Origin: Patagioenas fasciata
Lineage: Eukaryota; Chordata; Aves; Columbiformes; Columbidae
Assembly: GCF_037038585.1 (NCBI RefSeq)
Contig: NC_092521.1
Location: forward strand, 57,325,898 to 57,389,897
Reading direction: 5' to 3'
DNA length: 64,000 nucleotides
Both the position numbers and the translations under genes were made by a program. Shown here piece by piece: positions 61,701-64,000 of this stretch. The number at the start of each line of letters is the position of its first letter. Within the stretch, counting starts at the first letter, position 1. The notes beneath the pieces are model-generated. The model made no database searches and had not been told where the DNA came from. It saw only the letters and a program-made list of their open reading frames with translations.

Positions 61701-64000
61701 TGCTGTGAATTGCTGTTCTACACTAAGAGTACAATACAGAATGCTCAAAAGAAGTCTGTACCATACAGTGTAATAAATAACTAACAAGGAAAAAAGTCTG
61801 TAAATTTGTGCTTACATTTTATTTTGGTTGCAGAGAAAATAAACACACAATAGGCACAGAGGCCTCTTCACTCAGCCTTAGGCAACAAATAAGTTTGTAT
61901 CAAGTCTGAAGTGATAATGAAGAGTCAGAATTCATAATAATATTTAGGGTCATGTACGACACAAAAATTCATTTTTTAGTTTTATTTAAGTCTAGAAAGT
62001 CAGAAGATACTTGCTGTCAACAGGAGAGTGGTATATTGATTTCATTGAATTCTGGTGATTTAGTGGGTTATTAAAAAGAATTGGGAGCATGATTTGCCCT
62101 ATGATAATTTCATTATCTTTAAACTTGAGCGGAAGAGCAGAAAACCCTCAGCGAAGTCTTCTTCAGGTTACATTAACCTAACACTCCGGTATGTCTCTAC
62201 TAATATTTCAAATAGTTGTGTTCAGACATAATGTGAATGCTACTACCAGCCCAGCAGAACTGGGGCTGTACGTGTTCGAAGGACAACATCGTGCCTTTTG
62301 TTCTAACTGCAGCTAACAAAACTCTCAGCCTCCAGGAGGTGAATGTTTGAGGAAGCACAATGGTAAGAAGTAGGAAACCTGGTATCCAGAGATTTATTCT
62401 GCAAGATACTGTGGGCATCTATAGAAGGGATGAGAGGTGAAGAATAAATTAAAATGCCCCCTAACAAACCACCTGCCTAAGCACAAAACACTATAGTTCT
62501 AGGAAGTTTTTCTAAAGTTAAATGAATGAATTTTCTGTTTCGTTTTGTAAAGGGAAGGTAAGTAAAAATGAAAGGATGTCATAGAGGGGACAAGAGTTTT
62601 TAAATATTTTTTTGAATATAGTATTACTGTGTAAAACAGATGTACTATGATGAATTACAATGAAAAAGCTCCTAGAATTGCATGTTACAAATAGAAAAAT
62701 TAATCCCTGTTATCACACTGCATAAGATTTATTATTTCTATTTATTGAGCCATGAAATCAGTAGACAATTCTAGTTTGAAGGTTGAGAATGCAAAGTAAT
62801 TAGGACCTTATCACTTGACAAAATTCTTAAAATGATTTTACCAGTTCTGTGCTTACAAAACTATAGCAAATTTAATACTCATACTGTGGATGCTTTCCTC
62901 CCACTGTGTTTCAATTCCAAAGAGCACACTAGGAAATAAACAGTATTTTCACAACATGTGAAGAGAGAAAGAATTCTTTAAATTGTAGCAGTAAAGAGCT
63001 CTATATATAGTCCAGGCTTTAAAGCAGAAGCCATGAAGGGTGAAGTTAACTAGGAGAGGAGTGTGTGAAAACTGGGGCCTCGGGTAGACTAAGAAAAACA
63101 CAGATGCCATTTCCACAATATAGAAATTTTTTCCATCCAGCAGACAAAGAATACATCAACTATAATTTATTAGCTTTATTAAATACTTACTAAAGTCTCA
63201 AATTCTGTAGCCATAACTTTTAGCAAAACAAGTAAGCAAAAATCAACTGCCTTCATCAGTGGACTTAGCCTGCTATTTGATTCTTGCTTAAAAAGGGGCC
63301 TGTTAGAGCAGATTTTCATTCCACGCTGTTCTCAGCATGCTATGCAAACTTGGAGTTTTGCAGAAAAGGCAACTATTATGCTACTTTATCTTCAGAAAAC
63401 AAACAATAATCTTTTGGGGACAGATGGCTAGAGAGGAAGAAGAGGTTTTTCTTAAACAGAAGACAACCTAATTGTGATTGATAAATCAAGAATGTGTGAA
63501 TATTAGCAATTTTATTACTGATAATCCAGTATTTGCACAAAGATATTACTCATTATTTTTCATTGACTTTGCAAATATGGATTATGATAGAAAATTAAGT
63601 TTTAGGGAATTTCTGGAGGGACATTGGTAATGAATTCATCCCTGAGATGGTGCCATATGGTCAAAGCTCCAACAAAAAAAGGATTCATCCAACTTTTTCT
63701 GCTGTTAACATCTTTTATCTTGCACACAAAAATATAGCAAGTATGTTGATGACAGCTGGTATTAAAATGCCAGTTGAGAATTTTTTGAATGATTTTGGTG
63801 TAGACTTCTCTAAGCCCAAGGTGTAAGACTGGTGTACTTCTGTCTCCACTCACCACCTCCCACTTCATTTCCAGCTCCTCATAGCTGAACACTGTTGAGC
63901 ATAGACATATGCTCATGGTGCCAAAGCCCTGGGAAGCTTGATTTGTCATTAGTCAAAAATACTCGCAGTAGTATCAAAGGTGATGCTGTTATTTTCTTGC
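52756..64000. other. Long intergenic stretch, no gene recognised
   Basis: About 11 kb of AT-rich noncoding DNA. Short poly(T) or poly(A) runs occur (54591-54606, 58121-58136, 61474-61488), with TA-rich repeats at about 56988-57015. The largest frame near the end (minus, 63602-63949, 115 codons) has no domain I recognise. A distal noncoding first exon and promoter of MC2R could lie here but cannot be located by eye. Confidence 0.5.

Noticed and set aside
63602-63949. 115-codon minus-strand frame near the window end
   Set aside because: Its residues look more protein-like than most chance frames, but I recognise no family or catalytic motif, so I could not support a gene or transposon call. 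A protein-database search would decide it.
1-64000. tRNA, rRNA, CRISPR arrays, operons, origins or bacterial insertion sequences
   Set aside because: The window is vertebrate nuclear DNA. I saw no tRNA cloverleaf, rRNA segment or regularly spaced repeats, and prokaryotic features are not expected.

Overview
This window is vertebrate nuclear DNA and almost certainly comes from a bird. It is AT-rich and gene-poor. Several CR1 non-LTR retrotransposon copies of at least three subfamily types carry the typical short octamer-like 3' ends (ATTCTGTG/ATTCTATG). There are two LTRs of a type common in bird genomes. The only genes are two intronless-coding melanocortin receptor genes in the order and orientation known from amniotes. 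I cannot name the species from sequence alone.

Layout: 1-10.9 kb is noncoding, with a 536-bp polypurine GGAA/GGGA microsatellite (2927-3462) and an internally deleted CR1 (7.3-7.8 kb). MC5R lies on the plus strand (CDS 11075-12052, 325 codons). Just upstream are a likely 5'-UTR splice acceptor and a 21-codon upstream ORF whose stop overlaps the receptor start as ATGA. From 12 to 47.9 kb is the MC5R-MC2R intergenic region. It holds six further CR1 pieces, a nested pair of solo LTRs at 26.6-27.9 kb (each with an intact 5-bp target-site duplication), a roughly 170-bp segment duplicated in direct orientation 1.3 kb apart (37.95 and 39.24 kb), and two GC-rich islands (40.4-40.7 and 45.0-45.8 kb). 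A seventh CR1 fragment lies at 44.8 kb. MC2R lies on the minus strand (CDS 47890-48849, 319 codons). It is preceded by a 5'-UTR exon segment with three upstream AUGs and a clear splice acceptor. A nearly intact CR1 reverse-transcriptase segment sits upstream of it at 51.3-52.3 kb. From 52.3 kb to the end I recognise no gene.

The two receptors are convergent (tail to tail), with about 35.8 kb between stop codons. MC5R is a Gs-coupled receptor for alpha-MSH and ACTH with peripheral roles. MC2R is the adrenal ACTH receptor, which needs the accessory protein MRAP (encoded elsewhere) in tetrapods. They are paralogues and probably regulated separately. I found no evidence of a new multi-gene system. 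The points most worth a second look are the 5' leader architecture of both receptors, the nested LTRs, the 1.3-kb-spaced duplication, and a Phe in place of the Tyr of the DPxxY motif in MC2R.
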